From positions 433,816 to 497,815 of the forward strand of contig VZSF01001886.1 in NCBI GenBank assembly GCA_013398295.1: a DNA stretch of 64,000 bases. Direction: 5' to 3'. The notes below the pieces were generated by a model, which was not told the DNA's origin, ran no database searches, and saw nothing but the letters and a program-made list of their open reading frames with translations. Both the position numbers and the translations under genes were made by a program. Each line of letters opens with the position of its first letter. The stretch's first letter is position 1. Below, one piece after another: positions 1 through 11,703 of the stretch. The DNA comes from Chionis minor. Taxonomy: Eukaryota; Chordata; Aves; Charadriiformes; Chionididae.

Positions 1-473
1 AGTTTTGTGAGAGACATCTGCCTTTTGAGCGTATGGTGGGCTCAACTGTAGGTATTTGAAATGGAGGAACTATAGTAGCTTTGGAAAAGAGAACACCAGA
101 GATGGGGCTGCCCGGCTGTTCCGGGCAGTTGGCTGATGGCAGGTACCATGAAGTATTCCTGTAGGTTCCTCCTGGCTCTTTGATCTATAGATAGCCATTC
201 ATGTAACGGTAAGAACGACTGAAGATGTTTCTTAAAATTGACTGAAAGACAGGAAGAAGAAAAGGAAAGATGGGACTGTAGGTCTTACTAGTTGAAATTT
301 GTAGTAAAAGTAGTTACTACCATAAAGCTATTGGTAACTAAAAATAGTGATGGATGATGAGTATTGAGACTTATTGTCAATAAATTGTTAAGTCTTAATT
401 TTTTTTTGGTGTTGGATATCTGTTGATCTGTTAATTTCTACAAGTTCATTCATTTGTATTTTCTGTTTTGAAG
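1..473 (+). other. TAF4: TAF4 intron (3' part)
   Basis: This is intron sequence upstream of the first TAF4 exon in the window. I looked for the preceding TAFH exon and did not find it, so it lies to the left. The pyrimidine-rich stretch before 473 serves as acceptor context. Confidence 0.8.
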
Positions 474-563
474 GATGGAAAAATTGAAGCAGAAGACTTT
501 ACCAGTAGGCTGTACAGAGAACTTAATTCTTCGCCTCAACCTTACCTTGTGCCTTTCCTGAAG
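474..563 (+). CDS. TAF4: TAF4 exon: end of TAFH (NHR1) domain
   Basis: This exon has 30 codons in phase 0, from DGKIEAEDF to YLVPFLK. It is flanked by acceptor TTTTGAAG and donor AAG|GTAACT. It forms the last helices of the TAFH domain that binds short hydrophobic activator motifs. Confidence 0.93.
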
Positions 564-3500
564 GTAACTTGTGTTCACTAGCCCTTATATATTTCTGTGC
601 TTATGTGTCAGCAGCAATGAACACAAGCATGTCGTTCACCAGTATAGCTGGAATTCTAAAATGGTGTCAACGGAAGTTTTAAATGGTACCTGGTTAGACT
701 TCTGCTGCCTTAAAAAATATTTCTGCCTGTTGGTTCCAAGAGTTTGTTAGTATGATTCATTGGCACAGTCAATAATGTCATTTCTATGGCAGTGTCACGT
801 GGTAGCTCTTTTGAAAAATCTGAAAAGTTTTCTTTCGGTGACTTATAAGCAGCTTCTTTCCATAGCACCAAACCTATGAACTGAATTATTATCCTCTTTT
901 TAGTCTTGGAAAAAAACCAAGAGATTGAATGATAGAGAAAACTGTACCTTCTGAACAAACTCATGCTCTTTTGCCTGTACTGTATACCTGTTTGTATGAA
1001 TAAACAGGAAATTTCTCACTTCTCGATAATAAATCCCATTGGTCATAAATTTTATAGTAATTGGACGCATCTCAAAATAATGCTTATTCCAAAATATTTA
1101 CCATTTGAAAATGAGAGAGAGTACAGCAGCACTGTATGGTGAGAGTATAACTCTGCTTGACTAATGTATGATTAAGGGATGTAATTGTAGGTGCGTGGTG
1201 ACATATCTGGGTTCTTATGTGCTTGATCAACCCTGAGCTGTTCATGAGGACAGAAATTGTTACCATAAGAAAACAACTGATATAAGAATCCGGCAAAAGA
1301 TTGTGATCTCTGAGCTATTCTGAAATCTTCACCAGTGTTCCAGGGTGTCTCTTAAGCCGTCGCGTGTTATAGCTTGGTGATGTATGTAGGAACCCAGTCA
1401 AGGCAGGCAGCACGGGCTTGGATTGTTAAATGCCTCCCAGGGGTTCCAGGTAGGCTTGCATAACCTAGATGCCCATGATATCCAGGCTTCCGTAACTAAA
1501 GGCCCTGTCACTCTGTCTAGCTTTAAATATGACATAGCATGGTATTTCTGCTGTTGCGTTTTTTCAGGTGCACGCAGAGTGATGCAACGGACTGAAGTGA
1601 AATGCATTGCTTTTTACAATTCATGTTTTCTTGTGCAATCTAGGATTAAAATACTCAAGCAAATTCTTTACGTTCTTCTTTTCAGAGGAGTTTACCTGCC
1701 TTGAGACAGTTAACACCGGACTCTGCAGCTTTCATTCAGCAAAGTCAACAGCAGCAGCCAACGACGCAAGCAACGATAGCGACGATCCCGTCTGCGGCCG
1801 TGCTTCTGAGCTCCTCAGTTCAGCGCACGGCAGGGAAGGCGACCGCAACTGTAACGAGTACTCTCCAACAACCTGTCATCAGCCTAACTCAGCCTACGCA
1901 AGTTGGTGTCAGTAAACAAGGGCAGTCTACACCACTGGTACGTAAGCTGGAGCGCATCATCCGTTATTGCACAGGGGTTTTTGGGTAACAGTGACTTTTC
2001 TTCTTAAATTGGTGGTTTAGCCCAGTTGGAGATCTTTGACCTCTTTGGAGAAACTAGCTACTAAGGAAAAAAAGATGTAATTTAAATTCCATTCTTCATT
2101 AAAGTACTGTATTATTTCCTATTTTAGCATGAAATGCGGGCAGATTGTCTCAATCCCTGCATATCCGTGACAGAGCAGTGTTCTGGAGGATCTTTCATTG
2201 CCCATTTCATGAGTAACAACAGATTGCCCTAAAAGAGGAGACGGGACAGCTTCCTCAGGCCTGCGCAGAGACAAAATAAGAACAGTCTAATGTGCAGCAC
2301 CTTTTTTTCCTCTTCTCATAGCAAAGCAGTGTCTGAGTGTAAGCTTTTTCTAGGTTGTGTATTAATTAATATACATTATTAAATTACTAGGGGTTTTTTT
2401 GCTGCTTAGTACTTTGCCATTCCTTGTAGAACATTTGCCATTCATGTGAGCTGCTCTGTCCAGAAACTTTCGTATAAAATGGAGAGATCTCTCTTGTCAA
2501 TCCACAGGTATTTTTCCCTGGCCTTGAGAGAAAAACTAGCGATTATATTGGTCTTACTGCCTTTATAATCTAGGTGTTATAGAAGGCGGTTAGGAACCTA
2601 GGGAAGGAATAAAAACTGGATGTTGCCTGATTAGTGGTGGATTTACAAGAGAAAAGTTTGGCCTTTAATTTAAATAAATGTATAAAATAGTAGCAAAAGT
2701 AGCAAAAGAGAGACTTGCAGAGTTGTAGAAATGGAGCTTGCAAAATAGGTAGAGTTAGCAGAGATTTCTTTCCAGTAGTTTGCAAGTAAGTTTCTGAAAA
2801 CGAGTTGAGGGCAGAAGGACTCTGACTGCGGCACTGCGATGTGACGCTGTGCTGTGAGTTCCCGTTCGGAAGCAACACGGCTGCAGCTGCCTGAGCTGCA
2901 GTCTAACCTAACAATCCTATTGCAGAAAGCTGCACAGCTGCAGCTTGTGCTGGTTCTGGATGAAAACAGTATATGTAGAACCTGCATTATCTTTATCACG
3001 TTTCTTTTATTTTTTTGTTCTAGAGTTTGTTTGTGCAGATCCAGTTTGCCTTTATCTCTAATGTAGAAACCACATGTAGAAAGTGTAACTGGACCTTTGT
3101 GATTATAGATGGGTTGGTTTTGTGATTTTTTTTTTTTTTTTTAACTAGACGTAAGTTACTGATTTCTTTTTGTATCACAGAAAGTGGAATATTAGTTTTC
3201 CTGTAAGGTATAATTTATCTAAAGAAACTTCTAAATACCTTAAAATGTGCTGATTCTGGATCAATGAACTGATGTGTTAAGATCACGACTTACAAGTCGA
3301 TTGTTAGGGTTTGTTCTTCCCACCTGATTCTTGGCCTTAGTTGTTTCTCAGGTTGTTTACGGTTCTTCTTTTCTTATTATCGGCAGGTTATCCAACAGTC
3401 TCAAAAAGCAGGGGCGTTGATAAGGCCTCCGCAGGTAACGTTGACACAGACACCAATGGTAGCATTGCGGCAGCCACATAGTCGTATCATGCTCACTACT

Positions 3501-6500
3501 CCTCAAATCCAACTGAATCAACTTCAGACAGGTAAGAGGCCAAGGTACTCGGTATATGCTATATTTGATAGCATTACTTGAAGTCTGGTTTGTCAATGTC
3601 AGTTCTTACGTGTCCTGTAACTGTACGTTGGCTGTTGTGCCGCTGCTGAAATCTTCAGCGCTTAGTGCCATAGTGGCTGGGGATACACACGTCGAGGCAG
3701 CATTTACAGTCAGAGAAATTGTACGGGCACTGGAATTGTGTGGGAGGATCCTGTTTTAGATGGGTGAAGTGCTAACAGAAACTATTGAGGCAAAGTCTTT
3801 GCACCAGACCTATTGCCATTACTACCCAGGGCTGGCTTGTAAATCTGGGCTCTGATACAAATCTGATGGAGTACAAGTCTTGTCTTTCTTCTTGCAGTAC
3901 CTGTGGTAAAACCAGCAGTATTACCTGGAAACAAAGCTATTGCCACCGTTTCGACACAAGTAGCTGCTGCTCAGAAGAATAAACTGAAAGAACCTGGGGG
4001 AGGCTCTTTTAGGTGAGGAACCGTATGGGTATTTGTGCTTGTGCTGCCCGGGCAGCCTGCTGAACTCACTGGGACGTTTCCGTATGCTCCACTGGGGCTG
4101 AATCAGGCTGGCTAAACTCCCAAGAATGAGAGGTGGATTTTCTGTGGGCAGGTTTGCTGCTTTAATAAAGACTTTAACAAACAGCTGTGGACATACTTGT
4201 GCCAGACTGGTTTTAGCATTTAGCTGTCACTAAGGATAAATATCAACCTCACGAGCATTTCCTGCCTGGACAAGCAAATAGAATTCATTCCTTCACTCCT
4301 CCCAATTCCGCTCAGGTTATTTGGACGTACAGCTGGTCTTACCGTGATGAGTGCAGTTTCTGACTGCTTTGTGGTAGTGATGCGTCTGATCTCTTGTTTC
4401 TCAAGGTGTTGAAACATTTCATAAGAAAGGATCTTCAGAAAACGGAAGTACAAAACTGTGAAAATACTTCTAGTGCTCTTTGGAATCAAATTGTGTTAGT
4501 TCAGTTAGTTAGTTCCAAATCTTTTGGAATCAAATTACGTTAGTTTTATCACACGATAAGTCAATAAAATACAAAATGAAATAAAGTATTCAGGTTTACT
4601 GTGGAATTCATTATATACAGCTGTGGTACTGTAGTAGTGTGTGCAGATAAGCACTAAATGTTATGATTATCATGAGTTTTCCTTTCTTAAGGGATGATGA
4701 TGACATTAACGATGTTGCGTCAATGGCTGGAGTCAACCTGTCGGAAGAAAGTGCTCGGATATTGGCAACAAACTCTGAGCTAGTGGGCACGTTAACAAGG
4801 TCCTGTAAAGATGAAACCTTCCTTTTCCCAGCACCTTTACAAAGAAGGATATTAGAAATAGGTATGTTGGTTTTTCTTGAACTTTAATAAACAAATTTCA
4901 CTGGTCTTGAGTTTAATTGAAGGCATTTTTCATAGAAATTGGTTTGAATAGTTTAAAGTTGCTGGAGTTGTTAACTTTTATATATTCTGATGCTTGTGGG
5001 CGATCATTCAGCTTATGAAAGTAGAATAGTGTTAAGAGATAGCAAACCTATAGAGTTGCGTTCCAAAATAATAGCAATTTTACATCAAAATTACTGGGCC
5101 TGGTTAAAATTCTGACAGTATAAACTCATAAGGTGTAACAAAAAATAATTCCATTTGTTTTCTAGAAATAAATCCAGAAATACTTTTATCATGTTTACTT
5201 AACAGTTCAGAATTGATGGTAGAAAAAAAAGCATTCTGCAATTATTTATGATACTGTAGTAAACAGCATTTATTAATAGATTGTAAATTTTGTTAAGCTA
5301 CTGTAAATTTTTGTCATTTCCTGTTTAATGCTTGTCTGAGAAATACCTGGAAAGCCTTATTTTGCAAACAGCATTTAAATTTGCATGACTGAGATTAGCC
5401 ATGTGTTTGGCTGTATTGTAAAATCATTTTTTACAACTGACTTCTTTCCCGATAATAGGTAAAAAACATGGAATAACAGAAATCCATCCTGATGTAGTTA
5501 GCTACGTATCACATGCTACGCAACAAAGACTACAAAACCTCGTGGAAAAATTATCGGAGACAGCTCAACAAAAGAATATTTCTTACAAGGTAACTATATC
5601 TAATTGCACAAATAAAATGCCAATATTGCACAAATTCAGCAGACTGTCATGTTGGCTGTAATGCATGAGTTCAGGTCTGCTTCAGTCTGTGAAGTTAGGT
5701 TGTTTATTCTCTCTGACTGATTAATCTTATATTAAGATATTAATACACATGGATGACTAGAACTCTTCTGCTTGCATATACAAAATGTTTTTAAGCCAAA
5801 TGCAGAGAAACTGTGCCCTCCCTGTTACTCTGTCAAATGTTTAGAGTGTGAGTGATTGTACAGTCAGACAGACAGATAAAAGCACTGCTTTGAATTCTCA
5901 AGAGACTTCTATCTGACAGATGTGTGTTCTTAATAGATGCAAATGCCTAAACAGCATTTAAAAAAACCACACAGCTCTGAAACATGTTTGTGAGGTTAAA
6001 GCTGTGATGGTATTAGTTTCGAAGTCAAAATCTGATGATTCATGGAATAGAACAAAATGCTTTTAAGGATTCTAGCTGGTTTGACTGGTGTAAATATACA
6101 CTTGCTATTTGTTTGAAAAGGACAAAGTGAACATTTGAGCTTTAAATGCATATGTTCTTCTACAGTACAGTACAAGCTAACAGCTTTGTTTTTAAGAAAC
6201 GTAATGAGAAACATATTTGCTGTGTTTTCAGGATGATGAAAGATACGAACAAGCAAGTGACGTTCGGGCACAGCTCAAGTTCTTTGAACAACTTGATCAA
6301 ATAGAGAAGCAGCGTAAAGATGAACAAGAAAGGGAAATTTTAATGCGTGCAGCAAAGGCAAGTGCTTGCATTTCATACACGTTTGCAAAGTGTCATTTTT
6401 GACGTCAAAACTGCAGAGTTTCTTTTCCTTCTAAAGCACTTGCAATGAAGGGGGAGACTCTAATCTTCAAAGGTGGAGCTTGATGAATGTGTTCTTTAGC

Positions 6501-9500
6501 TACAGCTCTGCTCTGCTTTTCTTGGTAAAGCATGTGAGGCAGCTTCTTTACCAGTCTCGTTGCATGTTCCCAAATTAAAGTAGGTCTTAAAACTTAGGGT
6601 TTTGCACTTTGTGTTGTGAAAAAGATGAATTTCATAGCTGCTTGGTACTCTGAAATGGAATAGAGAGGTTACATGTGTTTTGGAGACTAGAAATAGAATT
6701 CAGAAAAATTTTTACAAGTTGAGATAGGAAGCAGTTGATGTAAGCACAAATGTAAGCATTACACTTTGTGGTTTTAGTCAGTGACCCAAATATAGGATGA
6801 ATGTGACTAACTTAGGCAGGAGCGCTCTAGAAATAATTCGCAAAACAACCAAAGGTTTCTGTTGGGTTTGTGATCTGAGTTGACGATGCCAAAATCCAGT
6901 GTTCTCACAGAAGTTGTGAACTAACCCCTTAATTTCAGTTGGTTCCTGTTAGGCCCGTGCTGGAATACTCTGTCCAGTCTTTGGGCCCTACACCAAGTAG
7001 ACTTCAGAAGGAAAGCAATTTGCAGGTCTAGAAATTGTGATCTATGAAGAAGGATTAGAGAGTAAATCCATTTACTTCAGAAGAGAAAAGACTGCTGTGA
7101 GACATTTCTAAAAATGATTTTTCTCTGTTGCCCTCCCTGTGAGTAATAGGTATTCTCCACTTCCTGCTGAAGTTTAAGAAAAACTTTCATATGCTATATA
7201 AAAGTTATGATTTTTAACTGCTTTTGTAACTGAATTAATTTTTCTTTCTTTTTCTCCAACCACTCCATGTTCATCCTTTGTCAACATAGTCTCGATCTCG
7301 ACAAGAAGATCCAGAACAGCTTAGGTTGAAACAGAAGGCCAAGGAGGTAAGTGTTCATCTTAACACGAACTTTTATTTTGGAAATTGAAAGAAAAATAAT
7401 TCACTGTATTCATTCTGGCAAATGCAGATGCAGCAACAAGAGCTAGCACAGATGAGACAGAGGGATGCCAACTTGACTGCGTTAGCTGCGATTGGTCCCA
7501 GAAAGAAAAGGAAAGTAGATTCGCCGGGATCTGGATCAGGGACAGAGGTACGGTGTAATTGTAATCTTTGGTTTTGCTGCGTCAGCCTCTGTAAAAACCC
7601 TTCTGTTCAGACCTTTTTTCCTAGTTTGTGGAAGCCGAAGTGTATTTTGTGTTCAGAGTTGCTTGCTCTGAGACCAGGATCAATTTTTAGCGTCTGTGTA
7701 GCAGCATAGGGAATAAAATTTGAGTTGTCATTCCTGATTCATGGAAGTGGAGGAACACTAGAAAAGCCATCGCTCTTCTCTCAAGTCTCTGCTTCTTTGG
7801 ACCTCCATAGTTTTGGGAAGAGATTGTTGTGGCTGTAGCCAATGCCGCTGAGGTGAGTGCAGTGGTGGAATTGAATCACTGCTAAATTTGACAGCAGGAG
7901 CTTCAGGTTATAGGAACTTGCCTAATTTCTTTCTTCAGCTGTTGATTGGCCTTGGTTTTAGTTTCTCTAGAGCAAATCAGTTTGACCAATTCCATCTGAT
8001 GATGTTCCTGCATATCCTTTGTATATTCTAATTTTTAATCTGGCCCTTTAAAAATTTCTATGCAGACTAAGTATCACTGTGCTTGGTATGTGATTAGTTT
8101 AATGTTAATTTAAATTCAGGTAGAGTGGTAGACTTAGCTGCTGTATTTCTAAACACGTTAATAAACATGAAATGGTATAAAATTACTTTCTGCATGGAAG
8201 ACATTCAGTGTGGGATTTTTCTAGTGTACAAAATCTTCTTGAAACTTGTCACTTACAGGGCCAAAAGCTATTTTCATGATTTGAGGATTTTTCCTCAAAT
8301 AATTCTGTTTGTTACTCCCCGAGCATTCAAAATTTTTAGTGCTAAAGCATTTATACTGTAGAAAAGCCTGTTGTTTCAGAAGAATTCGCCTTGTTTTATA
8401 CAGAGTTGCTAGAAGCAATAATTTACATGGGCTTGATGTAAAATGTTAGAGAACAATCTGAAAACTAGTAAATCTTATCTTTATTTATCATAAAAATGAA
8501 CCCTCTTGAGCATCTGTTAAAGTAATTTTGAGGCTTGAAATTTACTAAAATGCCTGTTACTCATAATAAGAGTTATTTTTATGTAAGTTAACAAATTACT
8601 GTGTTAAAAGCTTGTAAATGTTTAAAATTATAAGAATTGCAGAATGGGGCACTCTTACAAAGATAGGTGTGTATATAAATGAAGTCGTCTCTGTGGAATA
8701 CACTGAAGTATCTCATGCAGCGTTAATGTTGGCATTGCTTACTTATGCATGCTCAACTGTGCAACGTTAATAGTCTGTTAATGTTGCTTAGGTTATGGAA
8801 TGTATTTTACATCTACTGTGAACACTTGTTTGTATTTCATCTAAATCTGACTAATTTAGTTATCCTAGATTAATCACTTACTGGTTAACCAATTAACTAC
8901 AGGTTCCCTGGAAATCTAATCTTTTTGTCTGTTTAATTAAGAACCAGCTGCTTTTGATCTGATAGACTCACAGCTGTGCTTTTGCTGCTGTGTCACTTGA
9001 CATTTTTAAATTGAGCTCCACTTGTCACCATTTGTATGCAGTTTGTAGTTAAGGCATATTACAAGAAGTGTGGAAAATAAGGTTTGTCTTTACTTAGACA
9101 CAGATTTGTAAATGTAAGCTTTTGATGTCTAGGAATGCTGAATCTTAATTACATGTAAAATCACTTCGAATTGTACTGTTCTGTTTCAAAATTCAGCAAA
9201 ACAGGTTGCTGTCAGTTTGAGTTTTACGTCCACGTGATTTTCATGGAAAGTTAGCAAAAAGCTTCTTAACTTATTCCGTGCCTACAGGAGTAGGATAGTT
9301 TTGTGTCTTTAAAGACTCCGGAAATTTTACCTTTGCATGTAAAGTATTATAGTCTACATAATAAAATTAGACTTGAGCTCGTAGTAGAGAATACTTAAAA
9401 AACAAAAATGAAAAATCCTTCCAACCACTCTTTCTCTTGTCTTGTTAGAAGTCATACGTATGTATTTGAGAAGATTTAGTTAGCATCCAGTGCTTTCTCC

Positions 9501-11546
9501 TGCATGTTATAATTTCCATCCAAGTTGATGGAAATTAGGCACGTAAGTTGTGCAGGTGCCTTAAAATATCCCTTTGAAAATCCAACCTTTAGAGCATTCT
9601 AACCATTTTCAGTGATTTGCTGCTTGCTGGTTCGGCAGGTGACGTGCTTGAGAAACAAAAGTCTGACTTCACTGTTGGTGTGGTGAAGCGAGAACACCCG
9701 CACCCAACACCATCTATACTGCTCACCCAGCGATGGTGACTTACAGCACGGGTTTAGATTGGTTTCTGAATTAATAATGTGCACTGATCATAAAACCACT
9801 GCTTTCACATGCAGAGAGGGCTGTAGAAGTGTGAGCCTCAGCAGCTTGTTCGCGTGCATTTTGCACTACTCTCAATTTTGGCTTTTTCTCAAGTCTGGGG
9901 CATTCTTGTTTAGAACAGTCTTCTAAAATTCTCCAAACTCAGGCAAGTAAGCCTTTATTCGCTAGTGGAGTTTGCATCTTCTGGTGTCACGAAGTATTAG
10001 AGTTCCATTAAAAAAGAAAACGTTATTCTAGTAAATTAAATTGGAGAAAAGAGAATCCATAGATGAGGCATAGAAATATAACCCATCCCTTATCAGTCAG
10101 AACACCTTCATCGTTTACCCAAGGGCAAGGCATCAGCACCAGACAGCTGCCAAAATCCCGACTGCAGAATTTGAGGGGAAAAGCTGGGTTTTTGGTCTCC
10201 ACGTGCCATCTACTGGCGGCTGTGCCTTAGTGCTGGCACGGGTGGGAGCAGCAGGGAGCTGGGGCACAGCAGCCTTGGTGGCTGCTGCCTCGGAGCCCTG
10301 TGTCACCCCTCATAGATCTGTGTCACCCCTCGCAGCTCTCTGTGCCGCACCGTGCCCTTCTGCCAGCCTCAGGCTAGACTGCACCCCTATTTCTGCCAAA
10401 AACGGGCTTCTAGTGCCTGTGATCAAATCCCAGTCTTCACTGGAAGAGGCACTGTGTTACTGGGTAGCGTTCCTGCCGATTCTGGTGGCTGCAGACTTTA
10501 AAGCGCTCCAGGATTTCCTTGCTTGTATAAAGGAAAGCGTAACGGTCGTGGAAGAGTTGCAGTAATTGTATGTATCCTATTGGAACTGTGTTTTCTGCAA
10601 GTGAAAACGCGTTGGAGTTGGCCCCAGCAGATTTGCTTTATGACTCCCTTGCCAGGCAGCGTACAGCTGGACAGCTGGAACATGTGGGTATCCCTGAGAC
10701 AGGGAATGGGGAGGGGGTGTGCTTTTTTGGTTGGTTTGTTTGTTTCTTTTTTAGTGACGAGTATCATAATATACTACTTGTTTATCTTGCCAGTTTGTGT
10801 GGGAAAACTAGTAGTGTGTACCAGAGGGGAAAGTGGTGCTGAACGATGGAGAAGAATTCCGAGGTCGTTAGGGAATGTCTGACTGTGTCTAGGACAGTTA
10901 CTTCTTAATATCATCCCGAGCTTGGTTGCAGCTGTTCTCACCAACAGGCGAGCTCATGGCACCCTGCCTTGAAGCGCAGGGGGGATCTAGGACATCATTG
11001 AGGACTCTCTGTGCTCCAGGGGGTAGGACTGCTCCCCGCTTCTTCAACAACCCCAGGGCTGCCCTTGGCATCTGTATGCCGACGTGGTGAAGAATACAGT
11101 TTGTTGGGATTGCTTATCATGAGTGCCTTCCTACAGATAAGAGCAGTGCTTTGGCGTTTTTTGTTTATATTAAACACCACTGAAAACTTCTGATTCTTCA
11201 ACTATTGCTTATAAATAAGAATTAAAAAGAAATCTCTGATCCGGTAGCAGACAGTGTACAGTTTGATAGCTCCTTGTACGTAGTTGCTTCCTTCTTACCT
11301 CGTGTGTGTTCTCCAACAAGTTACAGAATACCTGGGGGCACTGACATGTTCTGATTTATCTGTTCTTCTCCTTTCCAGGGATCTGGTTCAAGTGCAGCAG
11401 TCCCAGGCAGCTCGGGAGTTGGAACAACCAGACAGTTTACGCGACAAAGGATAACGCGGGTGAACCTCAGGGACCTCATATTTTGTTTAGAAAATGAGCG
11501 AGAGACAAGCCATTCACTATTGCTATATAAAGCATTCCTTAAGTAA
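474..11546 (+). CDS. TAF4: TAF4, TFIID subunit 4 (C-terminal 457 residues, ten exons, 5' part outside window)
   Basis: TAF4 is a core TFIID subunit that pairs with TAF12 through a histone fold and contacts activators through its TAFH domain; it acts in the nucleus in RNA polymerase II initiation. Joined exons are 474-563, 1686-1937, 3387-3531, 3898-4012, 4692-4861, 5459-5589, 6232-6357, 7290-7346, 7428-7547 and 11379-11546; all join in frame and end at TAA 11544-11546. In order they encode the end of TAFH (LYRELNSSPQPYLVPFLK), a Q/T/V-rich linker, the histone-fold region (DDINDVASMAGVNLSEESAR onward), a charged helix (QLDQIEKQRKDEQEREILMR), a basic NLS-like PRKKRKV and the conserved end LLLYKAFLK. 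The human protein is about 1,085 residues in 15 exons, so this is roughly the last 42 percent, exons 6-15. The closest alternative is the paralogue TAF4B; close match to TAF4 and the CDH4 neighbour favour TAF4. No breaks are seen. Confidence 0.96.
564..1685 (+). other. TAF4: TAF4 intron
   Basis: This GT-AG intron is AT-rich. I see no gene, RNA gene or recognisable repeat in it. Confidence 0.85.
1686..1937 (+). CDS. TAF4: TAF4 exon: Q/T-rich linker after TAFH
   Basis: This exon has 84 codons in phase 0, starting RSLPALRQLTPDSAAF and continuing into a QQSQQQQPTTQ run and a low-complexity Ser/Thr/Gln/Val region. The acceptor is CTTTTCAG and the donor CTG|GTACGT. The stretch is probably disordered. 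Confidence 0.92.
1938..3386 (+). other. TAF4: TAF4 intron
   Basis: This GT-AG intron contains a T homopolymer near 3127-3142. I recognise nothing else in it. Confidence 0.85.
3387..3531 (+). CDS. TAF4: TAF4 exon: central linker (LIRPPQVTLTQTPMVALRQP)
   Basis: This exon is 145 nt and ends in phase 1. It encodes VIQQSQKAGALIRPPQV onward to NQLQT, matching the TAF4 central linker. The acceptor is ATCGGCAG and the donor ACAG|GTAAGA. Confidence 0.93.
3532..3897 (+). other. TAF4: TAF4 intron
   Basis: This is a 366-bp GT-AG intron with no recognisable embedded feature. Confidence 0.85.
3898..4012 (+). CDS. TAF4: TAF4 exon: linker leading into histone-fold region
   Basis: This exon is 115 nt. With the split first codon it reads VPVVKPAVLPGNKAIATV and ends KNKLKEPGGGSF plus a split Arg. 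The acceptor is TTCTTGCAG and the donor TTAG|GTGAGG. Confidence 0.93.
4013..4691 (+). other. TAF4: TAF4 intron
   Basis: This is a GT-AG intron of about 680 bp with no recognisable embedded feature. Confidence 0.85.
4692..4861 (+). CDS. TAF4: TAF4 exon: first part of histone-fold / conserved region II
   Basis: This exon is 170 nt and encodes DDDDINDVASMAGVNLSEES through PLQRRILEI. This is the start of the TAF4 histone-fold segment that dimerises with TAF12. The acceptor is TTCTTAAG, a weak pyrimidine tract, and the donor ATAG|GTATGT. Confidence 0.95.
4862..5458 (+). other. TAF4: TAF4 intron
   Basis: This is an AT-rich GT-AG intron of about 600 bp with nothing recognisable inside it. Confidence 0.85.
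5459..5589 (+). CDS. TAF4: TAF4 exon: histone-fold / TAF12-binding region continued
   Basis: This exon is 131 nt and encodes KKHGITEIHPDVVSYVSHAT to QQKNISYK, the conserved helical continuation. The acceptor is GATAATAG and the donor AAG|GTAACT. Confidence 0.95.
5590..6231 (+). other. TAF4: TAF4 intron
   Basis: This is a GT-AG intron of about 640 bp with nothing recognisable inside it. Confidence 0.85.
6232..6357 (+). CDS. TAF4: TAF4 exon: charged helix, ends at a GC donor
   Basis: This exon has 42 codons, DDERYEQASDVRAQLKFFEQ through EILMRAAK. The acceptor is GTTTTCAG. It is followed by GCAAGT rather than GT: the frame continues correctly into SRSRQEDPEQ at 7290 only if splicing occurs after AAG at 6357, which implies a GC-AG intron. 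Confidence 0.94.
6358..7289 (+). other. TAF4: TAF4 GC-AG intron (non-canonical donor)
   Basis: The donor reads AAG|GCAAGT, which apart from the T-to-C change at +2 is a near-perfect match to U1 snRNA, as is usual for GC-AG introns. The acceptor is CAACATAG after a long C/T-rich tract at about 7238-7275. Splicing here is required to join MRAAK to SRSRQEDPEQ, and no nearby GT keeps the frame. The intron also holds an old CR1 fragment at about 6950-7110. Confidence 0.88.
6950..7110 (+). repeat. Old, diverged CR1 LINE fragment
   Basis: The stretch GTGCTGGAATACTCTGTCCAG followed by TTTGGGCCC and a later AGAAGAGAAAAGACTG resembles the internal 3' part of avian CR1 elements. It is heavily diverged and lacks the terminal tail, so its boundaries are approximate. 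It lies in the sense orientation inside a TAF4 intron. Confidence 0.6.
7290..7346 (+). CDS. TAF4: TAF4 exon: short basic/acidic exon SRSRQEDPEQLRLKQKAKE
   Basis: This is a 57-nt exon of 19 codons in phase 0. It is preceded by a long pyrimidine tract and acceptor CAACATAG and followed by GAG|GTAAGT. It is too short to stand out as an independent open frame. Confidence 0.93.
7428..7547 (+). CDS. TAF4: TAF4 exon: QELAQMRQRDANLTALAAIG and NLS-like PRKKRKV
   Basis: This exon has 40 codons in phase 0 and begins with an in-frame Met codon that is internal, not a start. It includes the basic cluster GPRKKRKVDS, which looks like a classical monopartite nuclear localisation signal, and a Gly/Ser stretch. 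The acceptor is AAATGCAG and the donor GAG|GTACGG. The preceding intron is only 81 bp. Confidence 0.94.
7548..11378 (+). other. TAF4: TAF4 last intron, 3.8 kb
   Basis: This is by far the longest TAF4 intron in the window. Most of it (about 8000-9500) is AT-rich unique-looking sequence. A GC-rich block lies at about 10140-10560 and contains two 20-bp-period copies of CTGTGTCACCCCTC near 10298-10331. I see no coding exon: short open frames here have no recognisable product. Confidence 0.8.
11379..11546 (+). CDS. TAF4: TAF4 last coding exon with stop codon
   Basis: This exon has 55 codons plus TAA. It encodes a Gly/Ser lead, then TTRQFTRQRITRVNLRDLIF through LLLYKAFLK, the most conserved end of TAF4. 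The acceptor is CCTTTCCAG. The stop is at 11544-11546. Confidence 0.96.
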   Translation, partial: GSGSSAAVPGSSGVGTTRQFTRQRITRVNLRDLIFCLENERETSHSLLLYKAFLK

Positions 11547-11697
11547 AATGGAAAAGATCAAGGTATTTTTGACGGAGAGACACCTGAGGACATTTTTTAT
11601 ATATTTGCAAATTACGCCTTTTTGTAACAAGCAAATGGGATATTGTTTAAAAAACAACCACCTCTTTACATGGAACAGTTTTATATTCCTGTTTATA

Positions 11698-11703
11698 AAT
11701 AAA
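11698..11703 (+). promoter_or_regulatory. TAF4: Proximal poly(A) signal candidate AATAAA for TAF4
   Basis: An AATAAA hexamer lies about 150 nt after the TAF4 stop. If used it would give a very short 3' UTR. Confidence 0.4.

Noticed and set aside
6358..6380. Use of the GT at 6362 as the donor instead of GC
   Set aside because: It would add bases that break the frame into SRSRQEDPEQ, while AAG|GCAAGT preserves it exactly.
10298..10331. Possible tandem repeat or minisatellite with CTGTGTCACCCCTC
   Set aside because: Only two copies with a 20-bp period; too few to call an array.
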